This document shows positions 41,739-50,343 of a stretch of DNA of 64,000 nucleotides, piece after piece. Origin of the DNA: Pseudomonadota bacterium (GTDB lineage: Bacteria; Pseudomonadota; Gammaproteobacteria; Burkholderiales; Thiobacillaceae); NCBI GenBank assembly GCA_021847835.1, contig JAJZPR010000004.1, positions 62,001 to 126,000 on the forward strand, given 5' to 3'. The translations under genes were made by a program, and so were the position numbers. Every line of letters begins with the position of its first letter. The first letter of the stretch is position 1. Under the pieces are notes generated by a model. The model was not told the origin of the DNA, did no database searches, and saw only the letters and a program-made list of their open reading frames with translations.

Positions 41739-42164
41739 CTACTTCGGCATAAAACGGAAGTCTTCGCACCGACGCTCGATCTGCAGCGAACGATACTGCG
41801 ACAGCGCAACACACCAACCGACGCCCGCCGGGCCTGCGGTGAGCGTGTCGGCTGTGTCGATGCGCTGGCAGTCGCGGCATGCGACGAGCCGCGTCTGTGC
41901 CTGCTTCTGCTGCTTCGTGATGACCGGCTCGCCGTTGTCACCCGCACCGATACTGCAAACAAGCCGGGTCAGCCGTGGCCGCAGGCTCCGGCCGCCGCGC
42001 GGCACGCGGTAGAGCTGGAACATGAAGCGCTCACGCTGGGTGTAGACGTGAATTGGATCGCCGAAGATTTCAGCCAGCCCGGCCTGCTTTTTGGTGGGCC
42101 TCGCGGGTGCAGGGCCGGCGAGGCCCTGCGGTGTTGTGGTGTCGGTGATTGTTTGTGTGTCCAT
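41739..42164 (-). CDS. Hypothetical element protein with Cys-rich region
   Basis: MDTQTITDTTTPQGL...TRLVACRDCQRIDTADTLTAGPAGVGWCVALSQYRSLQIERRCEDFRFMPK. Confidence 0.5.
   Translation of the reverse strand: MDTQTITDTTTPQGLAGPAPARPTKKQAGLAEIFGDPIHVYTQRERFMFQLYRVPRGGRSLRPRLTRLVCSIGAGDNGEPVITKQQKQAQTRLVACRDCQRIDTADTLTAGPAGVGWCVALSQYRSLQIERRCEDFRFMPK
41741..41760 (-). promoter_or_regulatory. Element intergenic motif copy 2
   Basis: CTTCCGTTTTATGCCGAAGT (minus), next to CCCC-N-GGGG hairpin. Confidence 0.65.
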
Positions 42165-42184
42165 GCTTTCCCTCCTGTGGGGTT

Positions 42185-42440
42185 GGTTGAATCCTGCTTT
42201 TCGGAGCCGCCTCGCTTTGTGAGGCTGGAGGGCGCGCGCCCGAAGGGCTTCACGCGGGGTTTCGGCGGGTTTGCAAGCCGGCATGACAGACGGGGTTTCG
42301 CGGTCGTGGAATACCGCAGGGAGCGCAGCGACTGAGGATATGCCGCGAAAGCCGCGCCGGCTGGCGTGACGGGTTGCTTTCCCGCCGCCGCGTGAAAGCG
42401 CCTGGAAGCCTTGGGCGGCTCCGAAAAGCAGGATTCAACC
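42185..42440. repeat. ~256-bp nested palindrome with 27-bp perfect terminal inverted repeats
   Basis: GGTTGAATCCTGCTTTTCGGAGCCGCC (42185-42211) inverted at 42414-42440, with nested internal inverted repeats. Confidence 0.85.
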
Positions 42441-42542
42441 CAGGGCTGGGAGACACAAACGGTGTTTTCACCGGCACAGCGCGGGAATCCGCGCCAGAAA
42501 TGCTTTCAGGCGCGCGCAGCGCATCAAAACCGCAGTTGCAGT

Positions 42543-42570
42543 GCGAAAAAAACCCCGCCGAAGCGGGGTT
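42543..42570 (-). terminator. Terminator after virB6-like gene
   Basis: Minus strand AACCCCGCTTCGGCGGGGTTTTTTT. Confidence 0.8.
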
Positions 42571-42581
42571 CTGTCTGATTG

Positions 42582-43568
42582 CTACTTGTCGCCGGGTGGC
42601 TTCGGCGTGCCTGACGGCTTCTGCGGCATCTTCGTCGCAGACAGCCTGCTCATGATGACCGCTCCGACGCTGCCTGCACCTGCACCGCCACCGCCGATCA
42701 TTGCTGCCGCCAGGTCGTCGGCTCTAAACAACATGAACGCGACGAAGACGATGACTGCAGCCGACGCCATGAACGCCCCGATCTTCGCTGCGATTTCTTG
42801 CATAAGCGGCACATCGGGGTCGCGGCTCATCGCCGCGATGCTGTCGGTGAACACTTCAATAGAGTTCACGGCGATCATCGCAATCGTGATGCCGACGACG
42901 AGCGCGAAACCCTGACTCAGCATGAATTGAAGCCAGTTTCTCGCCAGGTGCGACATCGGTGAGAACGGCATCCATGCGATCAGCAGCGGGCCGAAGATGA
43001 TCCCGATGTGCAGCGCCAGAAGTGGGCCGTAGAGCGCGAAGATCAGCGCGACGGACAGCAGGATCGCGAGCACGAAGAGCACAAGCTCGATCAGTGCTTG
43101 CGTGAGCGCCGAAACAAGCATGCCGCCGAAGCTCTCTTTGCTTGTCACGAAAGCTATTGCTTTCTCAACCACGGAACGCTCGTCCGGGTTCCTGGCATTC
43201 GGGAACATCGCAGTCGTGAGTTTTGTAATAGTCTCACTGATTGCGTCGGGGCCGCTCGACGCCCCGCCGGTTTTCAAGATCGGCTCAGTCAGCCCGGCGC
43301 TGAAAAACTTGCCCGCCGCATCCATCGTGCTCTTCCAGTTGTCGCCGGCGAGCAGCGACATTGGAATGATGAGGATCAGACCGGCACGCACGAAGCGAGC
43401 AAGCGCGCCGGATACCTCCCCCATCCACCACTGATAAACGGCGAACAGCAGCGCGAGAACGAACGCCAGCGCGAGCATCTGCAGCGCAATCGGAATAAAG
43501 ACAGTGTGCAGCTTCTCGGCTGACTCGATAAGCGGGCTCAAGAGCCCGGCGATGTCTCCAAGCGCCAT
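42582..43568 (-). CDS. TrbL/VirB6-family T4SS membrane protein
   Basis: 328 aa, multi-TM, LIPMSLLAGDNWKSTMDAAGKFF...ALYGPLLALHIGIIFGPLLIAWMPFSPMSHLARNWLQFMLSQGFALVVG. Confidence 0.75.
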   Translation of the reverse strand: MALGDIAGLLSPLIESAEKLHTVFIPIALQMLALAFVLALLFAVYQWWMGEVSGALARFVRAGLILIIPMSLLAGDNWKSTMDAAGKFFSAGLTEPILKTGGASSGPDAISETITKLTTAMFPNARNPDERSVVEKAIAFVTSKESFGGMLVSALTQALIELVLFVLAILLSVALIFALYGPLLALHIGIIFGPLLIAWMPFSPMSHLARNWLQFMLSQGFALVVGITIAMIAVNSIEVFTDSIAAMSRDPDVPLMQEIAAKIGAFMASAAVIVFVAFMLFRADDLAAAMIGGGGAGAGSVGAVIMSRLSATKMPQKPSGTPKPPGDK

Positions 43569-43570
43569 TT

Positions 43571-43840
43571 TCAGCCTCCGAAAATCAGGTCATACAAGAG
43601 CCACACGTAGCACGCGAGCGAGAACGGCGCGAGCATCGTGAGGCGTGGGTTTTGCTGGGCGAAGTCAATCGCCCAAGCGCGCCAGTCGAAGCCGCCGCCG
43701 TTCTCGTCGTTCGCCGGGTCAAGCCCGGCTTCACGGCGGCGTGCTACCTCCGCCATCAGCTCCGCGCGCTCAGCTTCGCCGCGCTCGACAAGCCGGGCGA
43801 CGAGATCGACGACTTTTGCTTCAGCTTTCTCGTTCATCAC
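43571..43840 (-). CDS. Small membrane protein in trbK position
   Basis: 89 aa with one C-terminal TM; between virB5-like and virB6-like genes. Confidence 0.55.
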   Translation of the reverse strand: MMNEKAEAKVVDLVARLVERGEAERAELMAEVARRREAGLDPANDENGGGFDWRAWAIDFAQQNPRLTMLAPFSLACYVWLLYDLIFGG

Positions 43841-44601
43841 TTGCCTCCTTTCGCGAACTCGTGCGGCAGCGGCAAGCGCGTCACCGGCGGCGCTTCAAGC
43901 TCTTTGCGCTTGATTGCGTCCATCAGCTCGGCTTCGCGCTTCTGCACGCGCTCAAGTTCTGCTTGCTTCAGCGCAGCTTCTCGCGCGGCATTCGCGTTGG
44001 CCGTGTGAATCGAGTCGCCGATCAGCCCCAGGACGGCCTGCATCTTGACGTTCTGGCCGGCGAGGAACTGGATGCCCTTCACGTTGGCGTCGATGCTCTT
44101 CACCTCCTCGGCCTGCCGCTGCACGTCGGCAGAAACTTCGGCCAGGCGCTTGAGCTTGGCCTGTTCCTGCTCGTAGGTCTGCTGGTAGATGCCGCCATGC
44201 CTGTAGGCCGCCTCGGCCTTGTATCGAAGCAGCTCGGACGGCGGAATCTTGAGCCTCGCGGCGTCCTGCTGCGCCTTCCTGAGCACAGCTTCGGCATCCT
44301 GGTAAACCTGCGTCGCCTGGCTCATGACGGTGTACGCCTCGGCCATCTTCTCCACCTGGTCGATGGGAAGCCCGGTCATCTGCGAAACCACGTCAGGCGA
44401 AAGCTGCCGAAGCATCTGCATGGTGGCCTGCGCCGTCATCAGCGTGTTCGATGTGGTCTGCACGGCCTCGCCGACCTGAGCCACCAGCTCTATATGGTTG
44501 AGGAGCTGAGTCACTTCGGTAGCGCCGCCGGTGGCGCCGCCGCCGGCGTGGGCGCTGGCGGAAGTGAGCGAGACGAGAAAAATCGTGATGTGCTTCTTCA
44601 T
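43837..44601 (-). CDS. TrbJ/VirB5-family T4SS protein
   Basis: Signal peptide MKKHITIFLVSLTSASAHA; QLLNHIELVAQVGEAVQTTSNTLMTAQATMQMLRQL. Confidence 0.7.
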   Translation of the reverse strand: MKKHITIFLVSLTSASAHAGGGATGGATEVTQLLNHIELVAQVGEAVQTTSNTLMTAQATMQMLRQLSPDVVSQMTGLPIDQVEKMAEAYTVMSQATQVYQDAEAVLRKAQQDAARLKIPPSELLRYKAEAAYRHGGIYQQTYEQEQAKLKRLAEVSADVQRQAEEVKSIDANVKGIQFLAGQNVKMQAVLGLIGDSIHTANANAAREAALKQAELERVQKREAELMDAIKRKELEAPPVTRLPLPHEFAKGGK

Positions 44602-44771
44602 TTCTGTTTCTCCTGTTGAGTGGCGGCGCGGCGGGCTGCTTCGAGTACGTTGCACGCGGGCTTACGATGTTTGTCACGGGCGCGTGCGGCTTCGAGCACG
44701 CTGCGATAGCGCGACGTGCGGAGCGGCAGCGGGTGAGTAACGATCAAGTCTGTTGATTGCGTTGTGCCCAT
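44598..44771 (-). CDS. Small hypothetical protein
   Basis: MGTTQSTDLIVTHPLPLRTSRYRSVLEAARARDKHRKPAC...; overlaps next start by 4 nt. Confidence 0.4.
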   Translation of the reverse strand: MGTTQSTDLIVTHPLPLRTSRYRSVLEAARARDKHRKPACNVLEAARRAATQQEKQK

Positions 44772-44772
44772 T

Positions 44773-45093
44773 TCAAAAATCCTTTCTCCACGCAAACCCG
44801 CGCGGCGTGATGACGATGTTTTTTGAGATCGCTGCACCGACGAGACCGCCGACGACCCAGCTCGCGAGATCGCCTGTATCGAAATGGCGGTCTGTTGATT
44901 CTTTCAGCACGCCGACAGCGGTCGCGGCAGCGATGCCGGCGGGCGGGCGGTCGAAATACTGAGAGACGCCAAATGACAGCGCGCCGCCGAGCGCAACATG
45001 CGCGATCTTGTCGTTCGGGTGCTCTTTCCAGTCCACCGCCGCTGCCGGCGAGGCGGCAGCGGCGGCGACGAGAACGAAAATGATCTTCTTCAT
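44773..45093 (-). CDS. Exported protein with glycine-rich hydrophobic segments
   Basis: MKKIIFVLVAAAAASPAAAVDWKEHPNDKIAHVALGGALSFGVSQYFDRPP. Confidence 0.55.
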   Translation of the reverse strand: MKKIIFVLVAAAAASPAAAVDWKEHPNDKIAHVALGGALSFGVSQYFDRPPAGIAAATAVGVLKESTDRHFDTGDLASWVVGGLVGAAISKNIVITPRGFAWRKDF

Positions 45094-45106
45094 CGCCGCC
45101 CCCGAT

Positions 45107-45544
45107 TTAGCGGTTCGCGGCGTTGAACGAGTTGACGAGCGACAGCGGCACGAAAACATCGCGTCCGCCGCTCGTGCGCAGCGTGTAGCCCGTCAAAGTC
45201 CGCTCGGTGATGTCGCGGCAAGTCTGGGTCGGTGCGCTGTTGCCGTTGCCGCCGATGGCGCCGCCGGCCTGTGCGCCGAGCGTTGCGCCAATCGCGGCGG
45301 CTGCCGCTTGCCCGCTGCCTTTGCCGACCTGGCTGCCGGCTCCGCCGCCGAGGATCGCGCCGAGCGCCGGGCCGAGCCAGCCGCCCGACGGTGCGTTGCT
45401 GGTGCATTCGGTGCGGGTGGTCGATGTGAACGCCGGCGTGATGCTGATTGCTTGCTCGATGACCTGCGCGGCTTGTGCGTGAGCCGCGCCTGCAGCGAAG
45501 AGCGAAGCGAGCAGCACGGCGGTGGTGATGGTGTTTTTGGTCAT
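45107..45544 (-). CDS. Glycine-zipper-like exported protein
   Basis: WLGPALGAILGGGAGSQVGKGSGQAAAAAIGATLGAQAGGAIGG. Confidence 0.65.
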   Translation of the reverse strand: MTKNTITTAVLLASLFAAGAAHAQAAQVIEQAISITPAFTSTTRTECTSNAPSGGWLGPALGAILGGGAGSQVGKGSGQAAAAAIGATLGAQAGGAIGGNGNSAPTQTCRDITERTLTGYTLRTSGGRDVFVPLSLVNSFNAANR

Positions 45545-45545
45545 T

Positions 45546-45728
45546 TCAATTCCTTTCTTGAAGCTGTTGAAGATGTTCAGATTTGTGCTCGATCTCGCCG
45601 TCGAGCGGCGCTGAGGTTGACAACACTGCAACCAGCCAGGCGCCGAACAGCACTGCGTTGATGAGCAGGCTGATCGCGAGGAGCTGGCCGCACGTCAGAT
45701 CGAGCAAGCGGTTAAAAATGTTGTTCAT
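45546..45728 (-). CDS. Small membrane protein
   Basis: MNNIFNRLLDLTCGQLLAISLLINAVLFGAWLVAVLS. Confidence 0.5.
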   Translation of the reverse strand: MNNIFNRLLDLTCGQLLAISLLINAVLFGAWLVAVLSTSAPLDGEIEHKSEHLQQLQERN

Positions 45729-45766
45729 GGTTCCTTTCCTCCCCGGCGTTGATGCCGGGGATACCT

Positions 45767-45786
45767 ACTTCAGCGAAAAACGGAAG
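45767..45786 (-). promoter_or_regulatory. Element intergenic motif copy 3
   Basis: CTTCCGTTTTTCGCTGAAGT (minus), next to hairpin CCCCGGC-GTTGAT-GCCGGGG. Confidence 0.75.
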
Positions 45787-45789
45787 CGC

Positions 45790-45815
45790 AAAAAAACCCG
45801 GCGCGGTGGCCGGGT
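45790..45815 (-). terminator. Terminator after relaxase gene
   Basis: Minus strand AACCCGGCCACCGCGCCGGGTTTTTTT. Confidence 0.8.
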
Positions 45816-45850
45816 TGTGGATGGTTTGGATGGTTTGGATGGTTGCGGAG

Positions 45851-48800
45851 TCAGCGTTCGAGGCCGCGATCTGTCGCTTTCTGAGCGTCTTTCACCTTCG
45901 TTTCGAGCTTGTCGCGTGCTTCGCTGCGCATGCTGCGTGTCTCAATCGCTGCTGAAAGCTTTGCGCGGATTGCTTCTTGAGTCGAAGCGCCGCGCCAGCC
46001 TTCGGCGTTGAGGCCGGACATCACCTTGTCCTGGGCCTTCGCCCACAGCTTGCCGACGCCCGACGTTTCTTTCGAGCGCATGCGGTCGCGCAGCTCGTCG
46101 CGGTCGCGGCCTGCGATCTTCTGTCCGACGGTATCGTGGCCGACGATGACGCGCTCGCCGATTTTGATATTCGTCTTGATGCCAAAGACTTCGAGCTTCT
46201 TGTCAACGACAACCGCTGTTTTGGTCGTCGCGCCGAGCGTCTTCGCCTGGCGGAGCTGGACTTCGCGCACGCGGCCGTGAAGCTCCGGGTGAAAGGTCTT
46301 TCCGTTGTTGTATGACAAATAGCGGTCGCCCTTGCTGTCGAACTCCCAGCGCGCCTTGCCTTTCTCGATATCTTTCGCGATCTTTGCCGGCTCCGGCATC
46401 TGGCCTTTCGTCTTGAGGGCTTTGGCGGCGAGGTCGCCGTCGCGCCGCTTCTCGTCTCCGGTGCGGTTGTCGCGAGAGCGCCGGTCATGCGCGGCAGCGC
46501 GAAGCGCGGCGTTTGCGTAGCGTTCTTCGGCGCGGTCCTTTGCCTGTTGGTCGCCGGTGCGCTCGGCCGCCTGCAGCTCGGCTCGTGCATCGTCAAGATC
46601 CTTTTCAAGCTCCCGTCGCTCGTCGCCAGGCTGGTCACGAGGCTGGTCGCCAGGCTGACGCTCAGGCTGACGCGGCTCGTCGGCTCGTGTGAAGCGCGGG
46701 CCGTCGGCGGCGGCGTCTGCGCGCTTGTAGTCTGCGGCACTGTCTTTGTCGCGCGCCCGGCTCATCTCTTTCTGCAGCTCGTCGCGCTGAGCGCTGGTGT
46801 GGTGATAAGTCATGCTCTCGCGGTGTCGGCTGGCGGCGACGTACGACAAGCTTCGGTCGCTCATTGCGGAGTCGTGTACGACGTGCGCGCGGTCGATTGT
46901 GACGCCCTGGCTCTTGTGAACAGTGGCGCAGTACGCATGATCGACGTGCTTGTATTGCTTGTCCGAGATCGTCAGTTCTTTGCCGTCGCCATCGCGCTTG
47001 AGCGTGAGCTTGCCGTCGCGGGCCTCGGTGACAGTCCACGTTTGGCCGTTCTTTACTTGTAGCGACTTGTCGTTTTGCAGTGTGATGACGCGATCCCCGG
47101 CTGCAAACTGCTTGTCTTTCTCTGCCGCGTCCTTTGTCGGCTGCGTCGTAAAACGGGCGTCTTCGCCCTTCAAGATGCCATGCTCACGGGCCAGGGCGCG
47201 TGCTTCGGAGTTGATCGCGGCAACGTCGGCGCGGCGTGCGGCGAGCGCCATGCTGCTTTTGCCTTCGCGCAGGTCAGAAACGACGTTCTGTGCGATCTCC
47301 CGGCGTGCCGCGTCGGTGTCGGAGTGCTCTTTCAGGTAGCCCCGTTCTTGCATGATTTCGACTGCTCTGCCGGCGTCGCCGGCCTTGAGCGCCAGGACCA
47401 TCTCTTTGTCTCGGTCATCGTGCTGGCGGCGGATCTCGTTCATCTCAGCGTGAACCCCAGCGGCTTCACGCATGCAGCGCATGGCGCCGCCGGCGTCGAT
47501 GGGCTGGAGCTGGCGGGTGTCGCCCACGAGCACGAGCTTTGCCCCGGCGGCGTAGCAGTGGTCTTTGAGCTGCGCCATGAGCCGGCTGCCGGCCATGCCG
47601 GCTTCGTCCACGACGACGACGGTTTGCCGGTCGAGCTGCAGTTCGCCTTTGTCGAGGCGGTTGAGCGTCGAATGAATGGTGTCTGACTTGATGCCTGAGC
47701 CTTCCTCAAGGCCCGAGGCCGCTTTGCCGGCGAGCGCGCAGCCGACGACTTGATTCCCGTCGCGCTCCCAGGCTTCACGGGCCGCGCCGAGCATGTACGA
47801 CTTGCCCGCGCCGGCCGTCCCCTCGACGATGGCGAAGCTGCGGCCGTTGTCTGTGATGTGCGCCAGTGCGTTTTTCTGCTCGTCGGCAAGCGTCCGTTTT
47901 GCTGTGACGGATTCGAGCGTCGCGGCGGAAACGCGGGCGTTCGTCTCGGTGTTCGCTGCGCGGGCGGCGTAGTCTGCAAGCCCTTTCTCGATCTCCAGCA
48001 TCTCCCTAGAAGTCCAGCGTTCTTCGCCGTCCCGGCCGACAAGCTGCACCAGTTCGCCGGACTTACGCAGCTCTTCGAGCTTTGCGAGCGCCCCGTCGAT
48101 GCCGCCGCCGCCGGAGGTCTGCGCCTGCTCGAAAGCATGGCGTTCGATCTGCTGGCGGGTGAGGGTTGAGGCTTCTGAAAACGCGCGTTCCGTGAGCTTT
48201 GCGGGGTCGCGTTCGGGGGTTGGTGCGGACTTCAGGGACTCGGCAGAAAACCCGTGCTCCTGTGCGGCGGCGCGGGCCGATTCGAAAGCCGTGGCGCGTG
48301 GGTTGTCGGCCTTCTTCTCGCGGGTGTTCAACGAGTGAATATCACGCTCGGCCGGCGATGTGCGGCCGGTCGCGGCTGCGGCTGCGGCGATCTCGGCGGA
48401 GCGGCTTGAAAGCTGATTTTCAAGCTCGGGCGGGAAGCCGGCAAGGCGGAAGCTCTTGCCGTCGCGGTCGATCTGGAAGCCGAGGCGCTCAAGCTCGCGG
48501 GCGAACTCGGCACGGTATGCGGTGCCGATGGCGTGCGCGTGCCGGGTGTCGAAGTCGATCCGCTTGCCGTTTTCTGAGATATTCGAGACGACCGCGTGCG
48601 TGTGCAAGTGCGGCTCGCCGGCCCTGTTTGAGCTGTGCTCGAAGGTGGCGGCGGCGATCTCGTGGTGCGGGATTTTCGTCGCGCCTGCGTGGCCTTCTCT
48701 TTGGACAAAAGCGCCGGACTGCTCGGCGTATGAAAGGGCCTTCTCGACCGCGCGTTGCTGGGCTTCGCTGATTGCGCGCTGCAGCTCTGGAGAGCCGGAA

Positions 48801-49114
48801 GCCCAGGCGATTGAGACGGACTTCGGCGCGTTGAAAACGAGGTCGTAGCCCGGCTTGTGGCGGTCTTCGCCGGCGTTGTTCGACAGCTTCTCGCCTGTGC
48901 GCGGGTCGTGGCCGGTCAGCGCTTTCACGAGGTCGCCGCGCTGCACTTGCTGCCCGGCAAAACCGCGTTTCTCAGCGAAGGCGCCGACCCAGCGGCCGGC
49001 GGGTTCGTCGTGCTGGCGGGCGTTCGGGTCTTCCGCGCCGACTTGGTAATTTTCGTAATATCCGGCGACTTTATTCACGTCCGCGCCGGCTCCGATTGAT
49101 TTGACTGCGAGCAT
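45851..49114 (-). CDS. MobF-family (TrwC/TraI-type) relaxase-helicase
   Basis: N-terminal [21 protein letters not shown]; helicase Walker [17 protein letters not shown]. Confidence 0.93.
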   Translation of the reverse strand: MLAVKSIGAGADVNKVAGYYENYQVGAEDPNARQHDEPAGRWVGAFAEKRGFAGQQVQRGDLVKALTGHDPRTGEKLSNNAGEDRHKPGYDLVFNAPKSVSIAWASGSPELQRAISEAQQRAVEKALSYAEQSGAFVQREGHAGATKIPHHEIAAATFEHSSNRAGEPHLHTHAVVSNISENGKRIDFDTRHAHAIGTAYRAEFARELERLGFQIDRDGKSFRLAGFPPELENQLSSRSAEIAAAAAATGRTSPAERDIHSLNTREKKADNPRATAFESARAAAQEHGFSAESLKSAPTPERDPAKLTERAFSEASTLTRQQIERHAFEQAQTSGGGGIDGALAKLEELRKSGELVQLVGRDGEERWTSREMLEIEKGLADYAARAANTETNARVSAATLESVTAKRTLADEQKNALAHITDNGRSFAIVEGTAGAGKSYMLGAAREAWERDGNQVVGCALAGKAASGLEEGSGIKSDTIHSTLNRLDKGELQLDRQTVVVVDEAGMAGSRLMAQLKDHCYAAGAKLVLVGDTRQLQPIDAGGAMRCMREAAGVHAEMNEIRRQHDDRDKEMVLALKAGDAGRAVEIMQERGYLKEHSDTDAARREIAQNVVSDLREGKSSMALAARRADVAAINSEARALAREHGILKGEDARFTTQPTKDAAEKDKQFAAGDRVITLQNDKSLQVKNGQTWTVTEARDGKLTLKRDGDGKELTISDKQYKHVDHAYCATVHKSQGVTIDRAHVVHDSAMSDRSLSYVAASRHRESMTYHHTSAQRDELQKEMSRARDKDSAADYKRADAAADGPRFTRADEPRQPERQPGDQPRDQPGDERRELEKDLDDARAELQAAERTGDQQAKDRAEERYANAALRAAAHDRRSRDNRTGDEKRRDGDLAAKALKTKGQMPEPAKIAKDIEKGKARWEFDSKGDRYLSYNNGKTFHPELHGRVREVQLRQAKTLGATTKTAVVVDKKLEVFGIKTNIKIGERVIVGHDTVGQKIAGRDRDELRDRMRSKETSGVGKLWAKAQDKVMSGLNAEGWRGASTQEAIRAKLSAAIETRSMRSEARDKLETKVKDAQKATDRGLER

Positions 49115-49116
49115 GC

Positions 49117-49305
49117 TTACCCCCTCCTGCTACGTGAAGAATTGCGCGGTTGCGGTTTCCATGACGGCGGCACGTACCGCTCGCAAGCGCCGCTCGGCTG
49201 AGAGATGCCGGCGAGACAAAAAATCTCGTTCTGTTCGCCGGCCATGCACGCGCTGCGGACATAGAAATTCAGGCAGTCGCGCTGCCGGCAGGTGGTCGGC
49301 TTCAC
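49117..49305 (-). CDS. Small Cys-rich hypothetical protein
   Basis: [44 protein letters not shown]; overlaps stop of upstream gene, ends at relaxase start. Confidence 0.45.
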   Translation of the reverse strand: MKPTTCRQRDCLNFYVRSACMAGEQNEIFCLAGISQPSGACERYVPPSWKPQPRNSSRSRRG

Positions 49306-49517
49306 CGCTCTTCTCCGGTTGTTCCAACGACGCCGTGGGCGGCGTCGAGAATCTGAGAAAGACGCGCGGCGGAAATGCCCCGCGCTTGAATCATTTTCAC
49401 GAGTTCGCGCTGCTCGGCTTCGCGGGCGGCGCGCTCGGCTTTTGCGAGCTGTGCGTCGATCTGCTTGATCTGGGCGGCGAGCTTTTCGCGGCGGGTTTTG
49501 AGTTTGGCGATGTCCAT
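49302..49517 (-). CDS. Small coiled-coil/accessory transfer protein
   Basis: MDIAKLKTRREKLAAQIKQIDAQLAKAERAAREAEQRELVKMIQARGISAARLSQIL. Confidence 0.5.
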   Translation of the reverse strand: MDIAKLKTRREKLAAQIKQIDAQLAKAERAAREAEQRELVKMIQARGISAARLSQILDAAHGVVGTTGEER

Positions 49518-49561
49518 AGTTTTGCTCCTTTTGGTTGACTGCCGCCGGGCGGCGGCTACTT

Positions 49562-49581
49562 ACTTCTGCAAAAAGCGGAAG
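49562..49581 (-). promoter_or_regulatory. Element intergenic motif copy 4
   Basis: CTTCCGCTTTTTGCAGAAGT (minus), next to hairpin GCCGCC-GGGC-GGCGGC. Confidence 0.75.
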
Positions 49582-49584
49582 CGA

Positions 49585-50082
49585 TCAGGCCGGCGGCCGG
49601 GGCGGGAATTTGGCAAGATCGACGCCCTGCGGGACGGGGCCGAAGCGGCGGGAATCGGTGGGGTCGGGCCATGCCTGGAACAGCACGAAGTAGCGCGACG
49701 CGGCGCGAACGAGAAACTGCGCGTCGTCCTCGTTTTGCCGTTTCTCGACGCCCTCGACGACGAGGCGGGCGCGGTATTCGCGGAAGCTAGGCACGCGCAG
49801 GAATTCGCCGAGTTGCTGCAAGAGCATGTCGAAGGCGCGGGCGCTGGCGGACAGTGACTCTTCGACTTCGCCGAGGCGTCTTTCGATGTCGGCGAGCCGA
49901 GAATCGTCAAAAGCCGGGGCGGCTGCAGGTGGTTGTTGCGGCTGCGGTTTTGAGACTGCGGCGCCGGTCAGCAGGATGCGCGCGAGGCGCGACTTCGGCA
50001 TGTTGAGAATCTTCGCTTGACGTTCCAGTTCAAGCAGCTCGTCGGCTTCGAGCCGAACGTCGATTTTGTGTGTTTTGCTCAT
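49585..50082 (-). CDS. Relaxosome accessory protein, ribbon-helix-helix (MobC/TrwA-like)
   Basis: MSKTHKIDVRLEADELLELERQAKILNMPKSRLARILLTGA. Confidence 0.6.
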   Translation of the reverse strand: MSKTHKIDVRLEADELLELERQAKILNMPKSRLARILLTGAAVSKPQPQQPPAAAPAFDDSRLADIERRLGEVEESLSASARAFDMLLQQLGEFLRVPSFREYRARLVVEGVEKRQNEDDAQFLVRAASRYFVLFQAWPDPTDSRRFGPVPQGVDLAKFPPRPPA

Positions 50083-50131
50083 GTCGTGCTCCGTCAGAAT
50101 GTCGGACGGCGGAAAAGCCCGCCGCTACAGC

Positions 50132-50151
50132 ACTTCAGGCAAAAGCGGAAG
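50132..50151 (-). promoter_or_regulatory. Element intergenic motif copy 5
   Basis: CTTCCGCTTTTGCCTGAAGT (minus), next to hairpin CGGCGG-AAAAGC-CCGCCG. Confidence 0.75.
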
Positions 50152-50285
50152 TAAAACGTCGGCGCACGTCGGGCAAGCGTCGGACAGCGGAAAGCCGCGT
50201 GGCTGCTGGGTTTGAGCCGCGCAGCGAGCGCACTCTGGTGGGTAGGGTGTATGAACTGAAAATGAATGCTGCTGACTGTGACCGC

Positions 50286-50320
50286 GCACGAAAAAAAGCC
50301 CCGGCTTTGAGACCGGGGCA
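50286..50320 (-). terminator. Terminator after coupling-protein gene
   Basis: Minus strand GCCCCGGTCTCAAAGCCGGGGCTTTTTTT. Confidence 0.85.
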
Positions 50321-50343
50321 AGGGCTGGCGCTGCGGAGAAGTT

